This document shows, piece by piece, positions 39,066 to 47,279 of a DNA stretch of 64,000 nucleotides. Under the pieces are notes generated by a model. It saw nothing but the letters and a program-made list of their open reading frames with translations, ran no database searches and was not told the origin of the DNA. Source of the DNA: Rheinheimera aquimaris. Its GTDB lineage: Bacteria; Pseudomonadota; Gammaproteobacteria; Enterobacterales; Alteromonadaceae. How positions within the stretch are numbered: the stretch's first letter is position 1; each line of letters opens with the position of its first letter. The stretch spans positions 806,001 to 870,000 of the forward strand of contig NZ_JAJAVQ010000002.1 of the NCBI RefSeq assembly GCF_020531985.1, given 5' to 3'. The translations under genes were made by a program, and so were the position numbers.

Positions 39066-40258
39066 GCTTCTACCTGCCTTTTGAAAAGGCGTCTTTTTAT
39101 TCGACTGAAAATGCCATTCTTAGCAATTTGTTCTGAGTAAGCTCTGTATTCAGCAAAAGCCATAAGATGGCGCTCTTCTGTTTTCGCCCGAAGATAATAG
39201 ACTGTGCTGACAAACAAGAGACCAGCAATATTTCTTATAAACTCATAGGTAGTCGTAACGCCAAAAAAGGGCACGGTATGCATCCACCAGTAGATATTTT
39301 TTGCAATATAGGCTGGATGCTTGGTATAGGCGTAAGGGCCGGTATCTATAAGCCCACGCCAGGTTAAATTCGAAAATTTCCAGCCAAAGTTAGCGCTGGA
39401 TATCCAGTAAGTCATCCAGGTTGCGGTGATCATAAATGCCCAAAACCAGTAAAGAGGATGATCTGCAGTCAGCCAGTCGTACCACAGATAATTATCTGTT
39501 TGTTGTTTAATCCAGTGATAAATGATTAGTAAAGGCGGATAACAAATAAGGCAAACTAACCAGCCACTTATGTTCGGGTCAGTGCTTTTAACATCACTAT
39601 TTAGCAGTTTGCTAGAGAATACATAGCCTATTGTCGCGACAATAAGATCAAATGCCAGCCCAAATGTAAATATTCCCGTGATGATCACTAACGGCTTAGC
39701 TGACCAACTAAATGTCAGCAGAAACTCGGTAGTATCGAATAATGCTCCGGCCATTATGGGAATAAACAGTAACTTAACCAAACTTTTTAGTATTAAAGCT
39801 TTATGTTCATGCAATATAAATTTACGCCGGCGCAGCAGACTGTAACCGAGCTTAGCATACTCATCTTCCGGCTCAGCTAACCGTGAACTGGTAAAGCGCA
39901 GATACCAAGGAGCTAATAGTACTAATATTGGGTAAAGTAGAGTGAATTCAAAAGTGAAGCTGGCAAAAGGGCTAATACCAAAGCGGGCCATTAAGTGGGT
40001 ATACAATAACAGCAGAGTAAAAAATACAGTCACCACTGCGTGTTTAGCTTTTACCATGTTGGCATCAGGTACACAGATTACAGGTGATACAGCTAACTGA
40101 CGTTTTAATATAACAATTAACGGCGGTGTAATAGTTATAATAATCAGTAGCTTGCTGGCTAAAAAACTGCCGATATAAGTCTGAAAATTAGTCATCAGTA
40201 GCAGCAGATAGCCAGCATTAAAACAAATAAATAAAGGCCAGGCAGTGTACATAAACAT
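39062..40258 (-). CDS. Polytopic membrane protein with isoprenylcysteine-methyltransferase-like C-terminus
   Basis: A 398-residue membrane protein with about nine helices. The C-terminal part has the ICMT/phospholipid-methyltransferase pattern: GPYAYTKHPAYIAK (about residues 325-338, equivalent to the GPY-x3-RHP-x-Y motif), followed near the C-terminus by ...KTEERHL...YRAYSEQ with the E..E...Y spacing seen in the family. Such enzymes methylate a carboxyl or amine of a lipid-like substrate at the membrane. It is coupled to the serine hydrolase gene downstream. The exact substrate is unknown, and the long N-terminal membrane part is not recognised. Confidence 0.65.
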   Translation of the reverse strand: MFMYTAWPLFICFNAGYLLLLMTNFQTYIGSFLASKLLIIITITPPLIVILKRQLAVSPVICVPDANMVKAKHAVVTVFFTLLLLYTHLMARFGISPFASFTFEFTLLYPILVLLAPWYLRFTSSRLAEPEDEYAKLGYSLLRRRKFILHEHKALILKSLVKLLFIPIMAGALFDTTEFLLTFSWSAKPLVIITGIFTFGLAFDLIVATIGYVFSSKLLNSDVKSTDPNISGWLVCLICYPPLLIIYHWIKQQTDNYLWYDWLTADHPLYWFWAFMITATWMTYWISSANFGWKFSNLTWRGLIDTGPYAYTKHPAYIAKNIYWWMHTVPFFGVTTTYEFIRNIAGLLFVSTVYYLRAKTEERHLMAFAEYRAYSEQIAKNGIFSRIKRRLFKRQVEA

Positions 40259-40265
40259 GTTAGTC

Positions 40266-40296
40266 CTAAAAAATAAAGGCGCCGTTGGGCGCCTTT
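40266..40296 (-). terminator. Terminator of pilA
   Basis: Perfect nine-base-pair stem AAAGGCGCC/GGCGCCTTT (40275-40283 with 40288-40296), loop GTTG. On the minus strand it is followed by ATTTTTTAG. It lies 20 bases past the pilA stop and isolates pilA from the membrane-protein gene downstream. Confidence 0.9.
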
Positions 40297-40315
40297 ACGT
40301 TTATAAATAAAGCGA

Positions 40316-40729
40316 TTAACCGCCTGTACCACCAGCTGCGCCACCAGCAGCACCGCCACCAACAGCTGCTAAAGTACACGAACCAGTACCAGCTAAGCAT
40401 ACAGTATTTTGTGCAATAGCAGCGTTACCACGGGTGCGTGGTGTAAAGGTTATCGGAGCATTGGTGTTATAATTTTCCCGAGTTAAAGTCAGAGTTGCTG
40501 GAGTAAGACAAGAAACCGCAGTGTATTGATCTGGAATTGGCTGGTTCTCGTCGGCTAAAGCACCAACTGCCGCGCTCATGTAAGCTTTAGCTTCTTGCAT
40601 ACAAGCACCGTTTGAACCGCGTTGGGTGTAGTCACGGTAAGCTGGCAGTGCTACTGCAGCTAAGATACCGATGATCGCTACAACGATCATTAATTCGATT
40701 AAGGTAAAACCTTGTTGGTTACGTTTCAT
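40316..40729 (-). CDS. pilA: PilA, major type IV pilin
   Basis: A 137-residue prepilin. The leader MKRNQQG is cut by PilD before F8 of [22 protein letters not shown], with glutamate at mature position 5. Cysteines at 43, 74, 111 and 118 can form two disulfides; the last pair would be the D-loop. The protein ends in a Gly/Ala-only tail (about residues 124-137) after the second disulfide, which is unusual. The gene is expressed alone: AGGAGAAG lies before its start and a strong terminator follows. No clear sigma-54 promoter was found upstream. Confidence 0.93.
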   Translation of the reverse strand: MKRNQQGFTLIELMIVVAIIGILAAVALPAYRDYTQRGSNGACMQEAKAYMSAAVGALADENQPIPDQYTAVSCLTPATLTLTRENYNTNAPITFTPRTRGNAAIAQNTVCLAGTGSCTLAAVGGGAAGGAAGGTGG

Positions 40730-41069
40730 TTTAACTTCTCCTGATTTTTTTATTAGCCGCTCGGGCTGCTTATAATTTTGAACTTTTTAACAAGCGGCGC
40801 AAGTCAAATGTAACTAAATTTGCTTGTTAATTGCAACTATTTGTAATTTAAGGTTATTTTTATCTAAAGTCGGGAATTTTGTTATTGTTTTTATAGTAAT
40901 AAAGTACTAGTTTAAAAGCTCTAACTTAAATCCGTACCGAAAATGCCATGTTATCTATCGCGCTAGGAGTGGTGTTAAGCGTGCTTTTTACGTGTGTTTT
41001 GACAACACTCCGGCTGCTTTTTACTGTTACGCAGTGCCAGTGGGGTAGGTGTAAGTTGATGACTAGAGA
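40730..41069. other. Intergenic region upstream of pilA, 340 bases
   Basis: AT-rich DNA that must hold the pilA promoter near 40750-40860; a TTGACT at about 40800 on the minus strand is the only -35-like site seen, without a good -10. No sigma-54 GG-N10-GC pair was found. The part from about 40940 to 41069 is more GC-rich and has no recognised gene or RNA. Confidence 0.4.
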
Positions 41070-41369
41070 TTATGGCCATTGCTGTGCGGCATGCAAAACC
41101 CTAAGTATGGTAACGCTGGTTTCACTGTAGGTATATACCACTATGTAGTTGGCGTGGGCGACTAATTCTCTGGTGCCTTTTACTCTGCCTGCACGTTATA
41201 GTTGAGGGTATGTTTCTAAAACTAAAACTAAAACTAAAACTAAAACTAAAACTTTATTTTCAATATCATCTTTCAGTTGTTGGGCGGCATCCGGATTGTC
41301 GTCTGAGATGTAATCGACAATAGCGAGTAAATCTGCCCTGGCGCCCGGTTTCCAATTAAGCTTTGGCAC
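41070..41369 (-). pseudogene. RelE/ParE-family toxin gene, broken by a nonsense codon and carrying an expanded repeat
   Basis: Reading from GTG at 41369, one base frame off the antitoxin and overlapping its end, gives a ParE-type toxin: PKLNWKPGARADLLAIVDYI, SDDNPDAAQQLKDDIENKV, then six V-L pairs (codons 40-51), ETYPQL, a TAA stop (41196-41198, codon 58), and then in the same frame RAGRVKGTRELVAHANYIVV and VTILRVLHAAQQWP up to the natural stop at 41070. Intact relatives have a tyrosine codon where the TAA is, so one base change inactivated it. The V-L run comes from a (CTAAAA)6 tandem repeat. The RelB antitoxin gene next to it is intact. Confidence 0.88.
41216..41251. repeat. (CTAAAA)6 hexanucleotide tandem repeat
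   Basis: Six exact copies of CTAAAA in 36 bases. On the minus strand they read GTTTTA and encode Val-Leu pairs in the ParE remnant. The unit is a multiple of three, so changes in copy number would not shift the frame. Confidence 0.97.
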
Positions 41370-41649
41370 GGCGCTTTTTATCTATCAGAGCCTGAACTTC
41401 GTCCATTACATCGCTATGTCGTACGGCAGGAGAGTTGTCATTAAGGGCTTCAGTCACCTTAGCTTTGAACCAGTTATCATAAGATTTTTCATCAGCAATA
41501 AGTGCTGGCGGCAGTCCTCCCTCTTTTGATATACGGGTGAGTAAAATACGTACAGCGTCAGATACCGTTAAACCGGCATTAGCCAGTTTTTCTGCTGCGT
41601 CGGCTTTTAATGCGTCGTCTACCCGTACATGTATCATTGAGCTTGCCAT
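41356..41649 (-). CDS. RelB/DinJ-family antitoxin
   Basis: A 97-residue antitoxin. The N-terminal ribbon-helix-helix segment is MIHVRVDDALKADAAEKLAN followed by GLTVSDAVRILLTRI, the DinJ/RelB signature; the C-terminal charged part would wrap the toxin. Start at the ATG 41649; a second ATG four codons later is possible. The matching toxin gene directly after it is a pseudogene, so the antitoxin is an orphan. A perfect palindrome 37 bases upstream is a likely autorepression site. Confidence 0.85.
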   Translation of the reverse strand: MASSMIHVRVDDALKADAAEKLANAGLTVSDAVRILLTRISKEGGLPPALIADEKSYDNWFKAKVTEALNDNSPAVRHSDVMDEVQALIDKKRRAKA

Positions 41650-41685
41650 GAGAAATACCGTGATTTGCTGTAGGTTGAAAGTATG

Positions 41686-41701
41686 TATCTCATTTGAGAT
41701 A
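41686..41701. promoter_or_regulatory. Palindromic operator candidate of the RelB-ParE unit
   Basis: The perfect 16-base palindrome TATCTCA-TT-TGAGATA lies 37 bases before the antitoxin ATG. RelB/DinJ ribbon-helix-helix proteins bind such palindromes at their own promoter. The assignment is by position and symmetry. Confidence 0.6.
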
Positions 41702-41723
41702 TCGTCTATTGTAAATTGGTAAT

Positions 41724-42383
41724 TCAGGCTGCCCATAGTGCCATGCGGGCTAAAAATGCCTGGCCCCATGGCGATAACAGCCAGATAACCAACAAGGCAT
41801 TACCAAGGATGACAAAACCGAACTCACGGCGGAATGACATTTTGCTGCGCTTATGCGCCAGCTGCTGCTGGGCGAGGTAAGCACCGGGCCAGCCGCCAAT
41901 CAGGCTGAATAATTGCAGCGTTTCTTCGGTTAGCCGGTTGCCATGGCGGGCTATGGCGGCTTCTTTATCGGCTTTATATAACCAGTAGGTAAAAATGCTG
42001 GCTTCTACGTATAGCAGCGGCAGTACATATAACAGCTTGCCAAACAGCAGGGCTATGACCACTGCGATAAAAAAGGCCAGCCGGAACAGCAGGGCAGTGT
42101 GGTTGGCATAGGCAATATCGGCAGCGCCCTGCAGCATGCGGGCTGACATTTTTTTAAACTGCGACTCGGCAGGGGCCGTGGCAAAGCGCCAGGGGGCGGC
42201 AATGTTGCGCTGCCGTTTGTCTTGGCTGAGGCTAAATTGCAGTTTATCGCCGGGTTTTGGCCGATCGCCCACGCCCGCCATATCGCGGATATGGAAAAAC
42301 AGTTTCTCACCGCTCTGGTCGCACAATACAAAGCCAAAGCCTTTATCGTCACGCCAGAATACTACGGTACCGGTCAGCTGCAT
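41724..42383 (-). CDS. Cold-shock-domain / DUF1294 membrane protein
   Basis: A 219-residue fusion. Residues 1-60 are a cold-shock OB-fold with the RNP-like KGFGFVLCDQ and LFFHIRDM; then membrane helices at about 100-120 and 122-140 and a DUF1294 domain (DKEAAIARHGNRLTEETLQLFSLIGGWPGAYLAQQQL...KMSFRREF) ending in a last helix. The combination is common in gammaproteobacteria, but the role is unknown; a membrane-tethered RNA binder is one guess. It is between two toxin-antitoxin units. Confidence 0.87.
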   Translation of the reverse strand: MQLTGTVVFWRDDKGFGFVLCDQSGEKLFFHIRDMAGVGDRPKPGDKLQFSLSQDKRQRNIAAPWRFATAPAESQFKKMSARMLQGAADIAYANHTALLFRLAFFIAVVIALLFGKLLYVLPLLYVEASIFTYWLYKADKEAAIARHGNRLTEETLQLFSLIGGWPGAYLAQQQLAHKRSKMSFRREFGFVILGNALLVIWLLSPWGQAFLARMALWAA

Positions 42384-42473
42384 TTGCTGTTCCTGTATTA
42401 ATGCCTTGTCGGTGAGACCAAAACGTTACGGCAGAAGTTTAATATTTTGCAGCCAAATACTGGCTTTCAGTGT

Positions 42474-42836
42474 TTATGGATTTTGTTTTAAATGGTTTAA
42501 CAGTTGGTCCAGCTGATGACTAAGCGGAGGTAATGCTTGCGTGGCTGTGTCCCAAACGACGTCTAGATTGATATCGAAATAACCGTGAGCAATTCGGTTG
42601 CGCATACCTTTCATGCTGCGCCAGGGAATATCATCATGCCGTGCAGAAAACTCCGGATATAACTGCAACACTTTTGTTGCGTTCTCACCCAATACCAGCA
42701 AGTTCAATACTACAGCCTGCTGCGTTTTTTTATCAGCTAAAAAGTCTGCCTTCTCAATTCCTTCAATGTAGGAGCGGGCTAGAAACACAGACTCCTGCAT
42801 TTGCTCGATGTAAGTTAAAATTCGGTTTATTTTCAT
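42474..42836 (-). CDS. hepT: HepT-type RNase toxin of a MntA-HepT module
   Basis: A 120-residue HEPN protein (DUF86). The catalytic motif R-x4-H-x-Y reads RNRIAHGYF near residues 82-90, and the surrounding helix bundle (RSYIEGIEKADFLADKKTQQAVVLNLLVLGENATKV) is typical of HepT. HepT cleaves RNA until its tyrosine is AMPylated by MntA. It overlaps the mntA stop by four bases (ATGA). Both genes look intact. Confidence 0.9.
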   Translation of the reverse strand: MKINRILTYIEQMQESVFLARSYIEGIEKADFLADKKTQQAVVLNLLVLGENATKVLQLYPEFSARHDDIPWRSMKGMRNRIAHGYFDINLDVVWDTATQALPPLSHQLDQLLNHLKQNP

Positions 42837-43123
42837 ACAGGTACGGCTTGTCTGAGTATTGATACCCGTATTTTTTCTGGTAAATCGCCAGGTGTTAACA
42901 GGTCTACCGGTACTCCCAATGCTTCTTCAAGCATTAACTGCAATTCGCCCAAATCAAATAACGTTGTGCCTGGTAAGGTGTCTACCAATAAGTCTAAATC
43001 ACTGCCCTCAGTGTCTTTGGCCATAGCCACCGAGCCAAATATACGTGGATTGGTCGCTTTATATCGAGCTACCAAAGTGTGTATAAGTGCCCTGTTGTGT
43101 GACAGTGCATCTGATGGCCGCAT
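42833..43123 (-). CDS. mntA: MntA-type nucleotidyltransferase antitoxin
   Basis: A 96-residue minimal nucleotidyltransferase. The motif G-S-x10-D-x-D is exact (GSVAMAKDTEGSDLD), which marks enzymes that AMPylate HepT in the known system. The ATG at 43123 is chosen because TTGGAG lies seven bases before it; a GTG at 43144 would add seven residues. It precedes hepT in the order found for MntA-HepT pairs. Such modules stabilise mobile DNA and can limit phage. Confidence 0.9.
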   Translation of the reverse strand: MRPSDALSHNRALIHTLVARYKATNPRIFGSVAMAKDTEGSDLDLLVDTLPGTTLFDLGELQLMLEEALGVPVDLLTPGDLPEKIRVSILRQAVPV

Positions 43124-43172
43124 AATAGTCTCCAAGTTTTTCACTTAGTGTGCAGTATAGGGTAATTTTCCG

Positions 43173-44063
<891 letters not shown>

Positions 44064-44107
44064 TTAGTCATCTGGTTTTCGTCATTCAGTCTGGTTTGTA
44101 AGATGTA

Positions 44108-44641
44108 TTAGTTGTGCTGGATAAGGGTAAGCTGATTGCCTTGCTGGTGGAATTCTAACTGTTTTAGCGCGCTCATGCCCAGTAATATCTCGGCGCTGCC
44201 ATCCAGGTTACCCAGCTGCGGCACGATAACGGCGTCGATGTTATACAGCCGGATATCGCCCAGTTGCAGGCTGTCTACCTGGCTTTGATACGCCTGCGCT
44301 ATACCATTGGCGGTGCTTACCTGTACCTCGCGGCCAAAAGGCAAATTTAGCTGGCGGGCGGTGCCGGCATCAATGGCAATAGTGGTGGCGCCGGTGTCGA
44401 GCATAAAATTAACCGGCGTATTGTTAACCAGAGCCGTGCCGACATAATGGCCGCTTTTGTTACGGATCAGCACAGTGCGGGTTTCGCCACTACTGCCGGT
44501 TACGCTGCGCAGTTGCTGGTTTGGGTTAAGCTGTTTGCTGATGGTGTCCTGAAAAAATAAAAACAGCAGCACCATCAGAATAAGCCAGGCAATAATAGCG
44601 AAGGTCTTACCATATTTGTTTGTTGGCTCAGGTGCTTGCAT
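44108..44641 (-). CDS. Membrane-anchored retropepsin-like aspartic protease
   Basis: A 177-residue protein with one membrane helix (about residues 14-30) and a clan AA aspartic protease domain. The active-site D82-T-G-A is in FMLDTGATTIAIDAG, and GDIRLYNIDAVIVPQ and the C-terminal LLGMSALKQLEF are typical of the bacterial TIGR02281-type family. Only one DTG is present, so it must dimerise as retropepsins do. The substrate is not known. It is divergent from ampD. Confidence 0.85.
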   Translation of the reverse strand: MQAPEPTNKYGKTFAIIAWLILMVLLFLFFQDTISKQLNPNQQLRSVTGSSGETRTVLIRNKSGHYVGTALVNNTPVNFMLDTGATTIAIDAGTARQLNLPFGREVQVSTANGIAQAYQSQVDSLQLGDIRLYNIDAVIVPQLGNLDGSAEILLGMSALKQLEFHQQGNQLTLIQHN

Positions 44642-44707
44642 TAATAACCTCCTGCATTGACAATAGCGCTATAGCTTACTGACCCTGCCGGTTAAAGGCA
44701 AAACATC

Positions 44708-45274
44708 ATGACTGCTACTCTACCTGTTGTCACAGAGCGTCATAGCCCTCATTACGATGACCGCCCGCACGCGGAAACGGTTAGCCTGTTGGTGATCCAC
44801 AATATCAGCCTGCCAGCCGGCGAATTTGCCAAAGTACCACAGCATAGCTATGTGGACGCGCTGTTTATGGGCAAGCTTGATTGCACAGCACACCCAAGCT
44901 TTGTCGGTCTTGCCGGAGTGAGGGTATCGGCGCATTGCGTGATCTGGCGTGACGGCAGCATTTTTCAGTATGTGCCTTTTGCCAAACGCGCCTGGCATGC
45001 CGGTGTCAGCAATTTTGCCGGCCGTGCGCGCTGTAACGATTTTTCTATCGGCATAGAATTAGAAGGCACCGATAATTTACCGTATACTGATCAGCAATAT
45101 AAAAGCCTGATTAACCTGACACTAATGATAATGCAGCAGTATCCGGCTATTACGCCTGAGCGAATAGCTGGCCATTGTGATATTGCGCCCGGGCGCAAAA
45201 CCGACCCCGGCGCGGCGTTTGACTGGATGCGCTACCGCGACGCGATAAAAAGTGCGCTAAACAAGCCGATTTAA
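44708..45274 (+). CDS. ampD: AmpD, cytoplasmic 1,6-anhydro-MurNAc-L-alanine amidase
   Basis: A 188-residue amidase_2 enzyme. Zinc ligands H31, H156 and D166 and catalytic E117 are all in place (LVIHNISLP, GIELEG, GHCDIAPGRKTDPG). It removes the peptide from anhydro-muropeptides, releasing the tripeptide pool that the peptidase and epimerase at 6.9-9.4 kb can degrade. In many bacteria its loss de-represses AmpC. It is followed by ampE after 12 bases with AAGGAG, so the pair is an operon. Confidence 0.95.
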   Translation: MTATLPVVTERHSPHYDDRPHAETVSLLVIHNISLPAGEFAKVPQHSYVDALFMGKLDCTAHPSFVGLAGVRVSAHCVIWRDGSIFQYVPFAKRAWHAGVSNFAGRARCNDFSIGIELEGTDNLPYTDQQYKSLINLTLMIMQQYPAITPERIAGHCDIAPGRKTDPGAAFDWMRYRDAIKSALNKPI

Positions 45275-45286
45275 GGAGTTTTCGCT

Positions 45287-46138
45287 ATGACATTAATCAG
45301 TATGCTGCTGGCACTTATTATTGAGCGTCTTGCCGTGCGCAGTGATGCCTGGCAAGCCAGCCGTTATGCCAGCGCTTATGTGCGTTTTACCGCCCGCTCC
45401 GGCCTGAGTAAGCTTGCCGCCAATAGCCTGGGCTGGTACTTGTGGCTGATACTGCCGGGCGCTGTTGTGGCTTTATTGCTGCATCTGGCAGACAGCCATT
45501 TGCTGAGTCTGGTGGTCAATACGCTGGTATTGCTGGTGGGGCTTGGCTGCTGGCATTATCGTCAGCTGTATAAGCAGTATTTAAATGCTATGGACAGAGG
45601 CGATGAAGAAGCGGCGTTTATTGCTATGCAGCAAATACGCACTGATATGGGTAGCAACAAAGAGCAGCACAGTTATGGTCAGCTCTTGGTGTGGCTGAAT
45701 TTTCGTTACTACGCTGCTGTAGTGTTCTGGTTTTTACTACTGGGTGCGTTCGGCGTTATTACCTATGCCCTGGTGCGGCATTTACAGGAAGCTGTGGCAG
45801 AAGACGATGCAGCCAGTTATACCGCCTGTAGTAATAGTAAGGCTGTGCCTTGTGTAGCGCACTGGGCCAACTGGTTTCCGGCCCGGTTGTTTGGCTTAGG
45901 CTTTGCACTGGTGGGGCATTTCTCCCGCGCCTCTACCGCGTTACTGGGCTACTTTCTTGATTTTACCGCCGACAACGAGCAGGTGGTGGTAGATGTAGCA
46001 ACCGCTGCCGAACCATTGCCGGCAGACAGTTTAAATACGCTGGAAGATACCAGCTATATGGTGCAGCTTGCTAAACGCAATATGCTGTTTTTCCTGGCCT
46101 TTACCGCCATTCTGACGTTAAGTGGCTGGTTAGGCTGA
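45287..46138 (+). CDS. ampE: AmpE, inner-membrane protein
   Basis: A 283-residue polytopic membrane protein of the AmpE/CobD-like family with helices at about residues 42-62, 66-84, 140-165 and 262-280. The N-terminal MLLALIIERLAVRSDAW and the central FRYYAAVVFWFLLLGAFGVITYAL are the best conserved parts. It is named from its link to ampD; the biochemical role is not settled. A strong terminator closes the ampDE operon. Confidence 0.9.
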   Translation: MTLISMLLALIIERLAVRSDAWQASRYASAYVRFTARSGLSKLAANSLGWYLWLILPGAVVALLLHLADSHLLSLVVNTLVLLVGLGCWHYRQLYKQYLNAMDRGDEEAAFIAMQQIRTDMGSNKEQHSYGQLLVWLNFRYYAAVVFWFLLLGAFGVITYALVRHLQEAVAEDDAASYTACSNSKAVPCVAHWANWFPARLFGLGFALVGHFSRASTALLGYFLDFTADNEQVVVDVATAAEPLPADSLNTLEDTSYMVQLAKRNMLFFLAFTAILTLSGWLG

Positions 46139-46154
46139 TTAGAGTTTTGCTATC

Positions 46155-46179
46155 AAGGCGCCGATATGGCGCCTTTTTT
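46155..46179 (+). terminator. Terminator of the ampDE operon
   Basis: Perfect eight-base-pair stem AAGGCGCC/GGCGCCTT (46155-46162 with 46168-46175), loop GATAT, followed by TTTTT. It lies 16 bases past the ampE stop. Confidence 0.93.
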
Positions 46180-46239
46180 ATTGCTGCCTGTTATCGAGAT
46201 TACCGCAGGCGGAAAATGCGTTACCTGCCTTGCTCGTAC

Positions 46240-46254
46240 CCTGGTCAGACCAAT
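46240..46254. promoter_or_regulatory. Upstream imperfect PdhR box
   Basis: CCTGGTCAGACCAAT matches ATTGGT-N3-ACCAAT at 10 of the 12 specified positions. It is 148 bases upstream of the perfect box, which suggests a second or looping site for PdhR. Without binding data this is a candidate only. Confidence 0.5.
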
Positions 46255-46383
46255 TCTAATGGTTTGTTTCATACGCTTGTCATTCTGAGTTAATACTCTA
46301 ACTATTTTCCGTTTTTGCCTTTGCCGGTATTCTCTGCTTTATTTACATGCCGGGCAGAAACTGCTACCTTATCGCCACTAAAA

Positions 46384-46402
46384 TATAATTGGTAAGACCA
46401 AT
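46384..46402 (+). promoter_or_regulatory. pdhR promoter -10 element overlapped by a perfect PdhR box
   Basis: TATAAT (46384-46389) is a consensus -10; the -35 at the right distance (about 46361-46366) is poor. The PdhR box ATTGGTAAGACCAAT (46388-46402) is a perfect match to the known ATTGGT-N3-ACCAAT operator and overlaps the last two bases of the -10. PdhR would block polymerase here when pyruvate is low. Confidence 0.85.
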
Positions 46403-46459
46403 TTACAGTGGCGGATTGGCTCTGTAACGGAAAATACCAGATAGCAAACTTGGCAGCGC

Positions 46460-47218
46460 ATGGCAGATTTTAAAATTAAACCGGCAAAACTCTCTGACCG
46501 CATTGTCGAGCAACTGGAAAACATGTTGCTTGAAGGCAGTTTTGCGCCGGGGCAGAAATTGCCGCCAGAGCGTGATTTAGCCGACATGTTTGCCGTATCG
46601 CGGCCATCGCTGCGCGAAGCTATTCAAAAGCTGGAAGCCAAAGGCCTGGTCAGCCGCCGTCAGGGTGGTGGCACTTATGTCTGTGACAACCTGGCTGTTG
46701 GCCTGACCGACCCGCTGTTTGCGCTGATTGCCCGCCACCCGGAATCGCAGTTTGATTTACTGGAGTTTCGCCACGCGCTGGAGGGTATTTGTGCCTATTA
46801 CGCCGCATTGCGTGGTACGGCTGCCGATTTTGCCCAAATTACCGCGCATTACGATGCAATATGCCAGGCACAGCAGTTAAACGACATTGACCGTGAAGCC
46901 AAAGCGGTCGGCAGTTTTTATCTGGCAGTAGCCGAAGCGTCACACAATGTGGTGTTACTGCATTTGGTGCGCGGCTTAACGCCATTGGTGGAGCAGAATA
47001 TCCGCTTAAACCTGGAAACCCTGCAGCAAAAGGAAGGCATTGTCAGCCAGCTAAATGCACACCGGCAACGGCTGATGCAGGCTGTTATCAACGGCGAGCC
47101 GGAAAAGGCGCGTCAGGCCAGCAATGGCCATTTGGCTTTTATTGAAGAAGCGCTGCTGGAAGTGGGCAAAGAACGTTCGCGTATTGAACGTTCGTTGCGC
47201 CGTACCCAGCAGGGTTAA
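46460..47218 (+). CDS. pdhR: PdhR, pyruvate-responsive GntR-family repressor
   Basis: A 252-residue FadR-subfamily regulator. The winged helix is at about residues 9-70 (LSDRIVEQLENMLLEGSFAPGQKLPPERDLADMFAVSRPSLREAIQKLEAKGLV), and an FCD ligand domain follows (about 95-225). It represses its own operon, and pyruvate releases it in E. coli. It precedes aceE by 61 bases, and its operator lies over its own promoter, so the whole pdhR-aceEF unit is autoregulated. Confidence 0.95.
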   Translation: MADFKIKPAKLSDRIVEQLENMLLEGSFAPGQKLPPERDLADMFAVSRPSLREAIQKLEAKGLVSRRQGGGTYVCDNLAVGLTDPLFALIARHPESQFDLLEFRHALEGICAYYAALRGTAADFAQITAHYDAICQAQQLNDIDREAKAVGSFYLAVAEASHNVVLLHLVRGLTPLVEQNIRLNLETLQQKEGIVSQLNAHRQRLMQAVINGEPEKARQASNGHLAFIEEALLEVGKERSRIERSLRRTQQG

Positions 47219-47279
47219 TAACAATTTTAACGCACATGCATGTATAGCACAGGCGTGCATAACCAAAGGAAACCTCGAT

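Noticed and set aside
40730..40870. Sigma-54 promoter of pilA
   Set aside because: No GG-N10-GC pair with the right context was found upstream of pilA on the minus strand, although PilA genes are often controlled that way.
40948..41130. A 60-codon plus-strand frame between pilA and the ParE remnant
   Set aside because: It overlaps the 3' end of the ParE pseudogene, lacks a ribosome-binding site and has no recognisable domain.
41216..41251. (CTAAAA)6 as a CRISPR, telomere-like or phase-variation repeat
   Set aside because: There are no spacers, and the unit of six bases keeps the frame of the ParE remnant, so it cannot switch that gene by frameshift. It is best read as a coding repeat in the pseudogene.
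41356..43144. An integron cassette array around the toxin-antitoxin genes
   Set aside because: The genes are all on one strand and small, but no attC-like inverted core sites or integrase were found between them.
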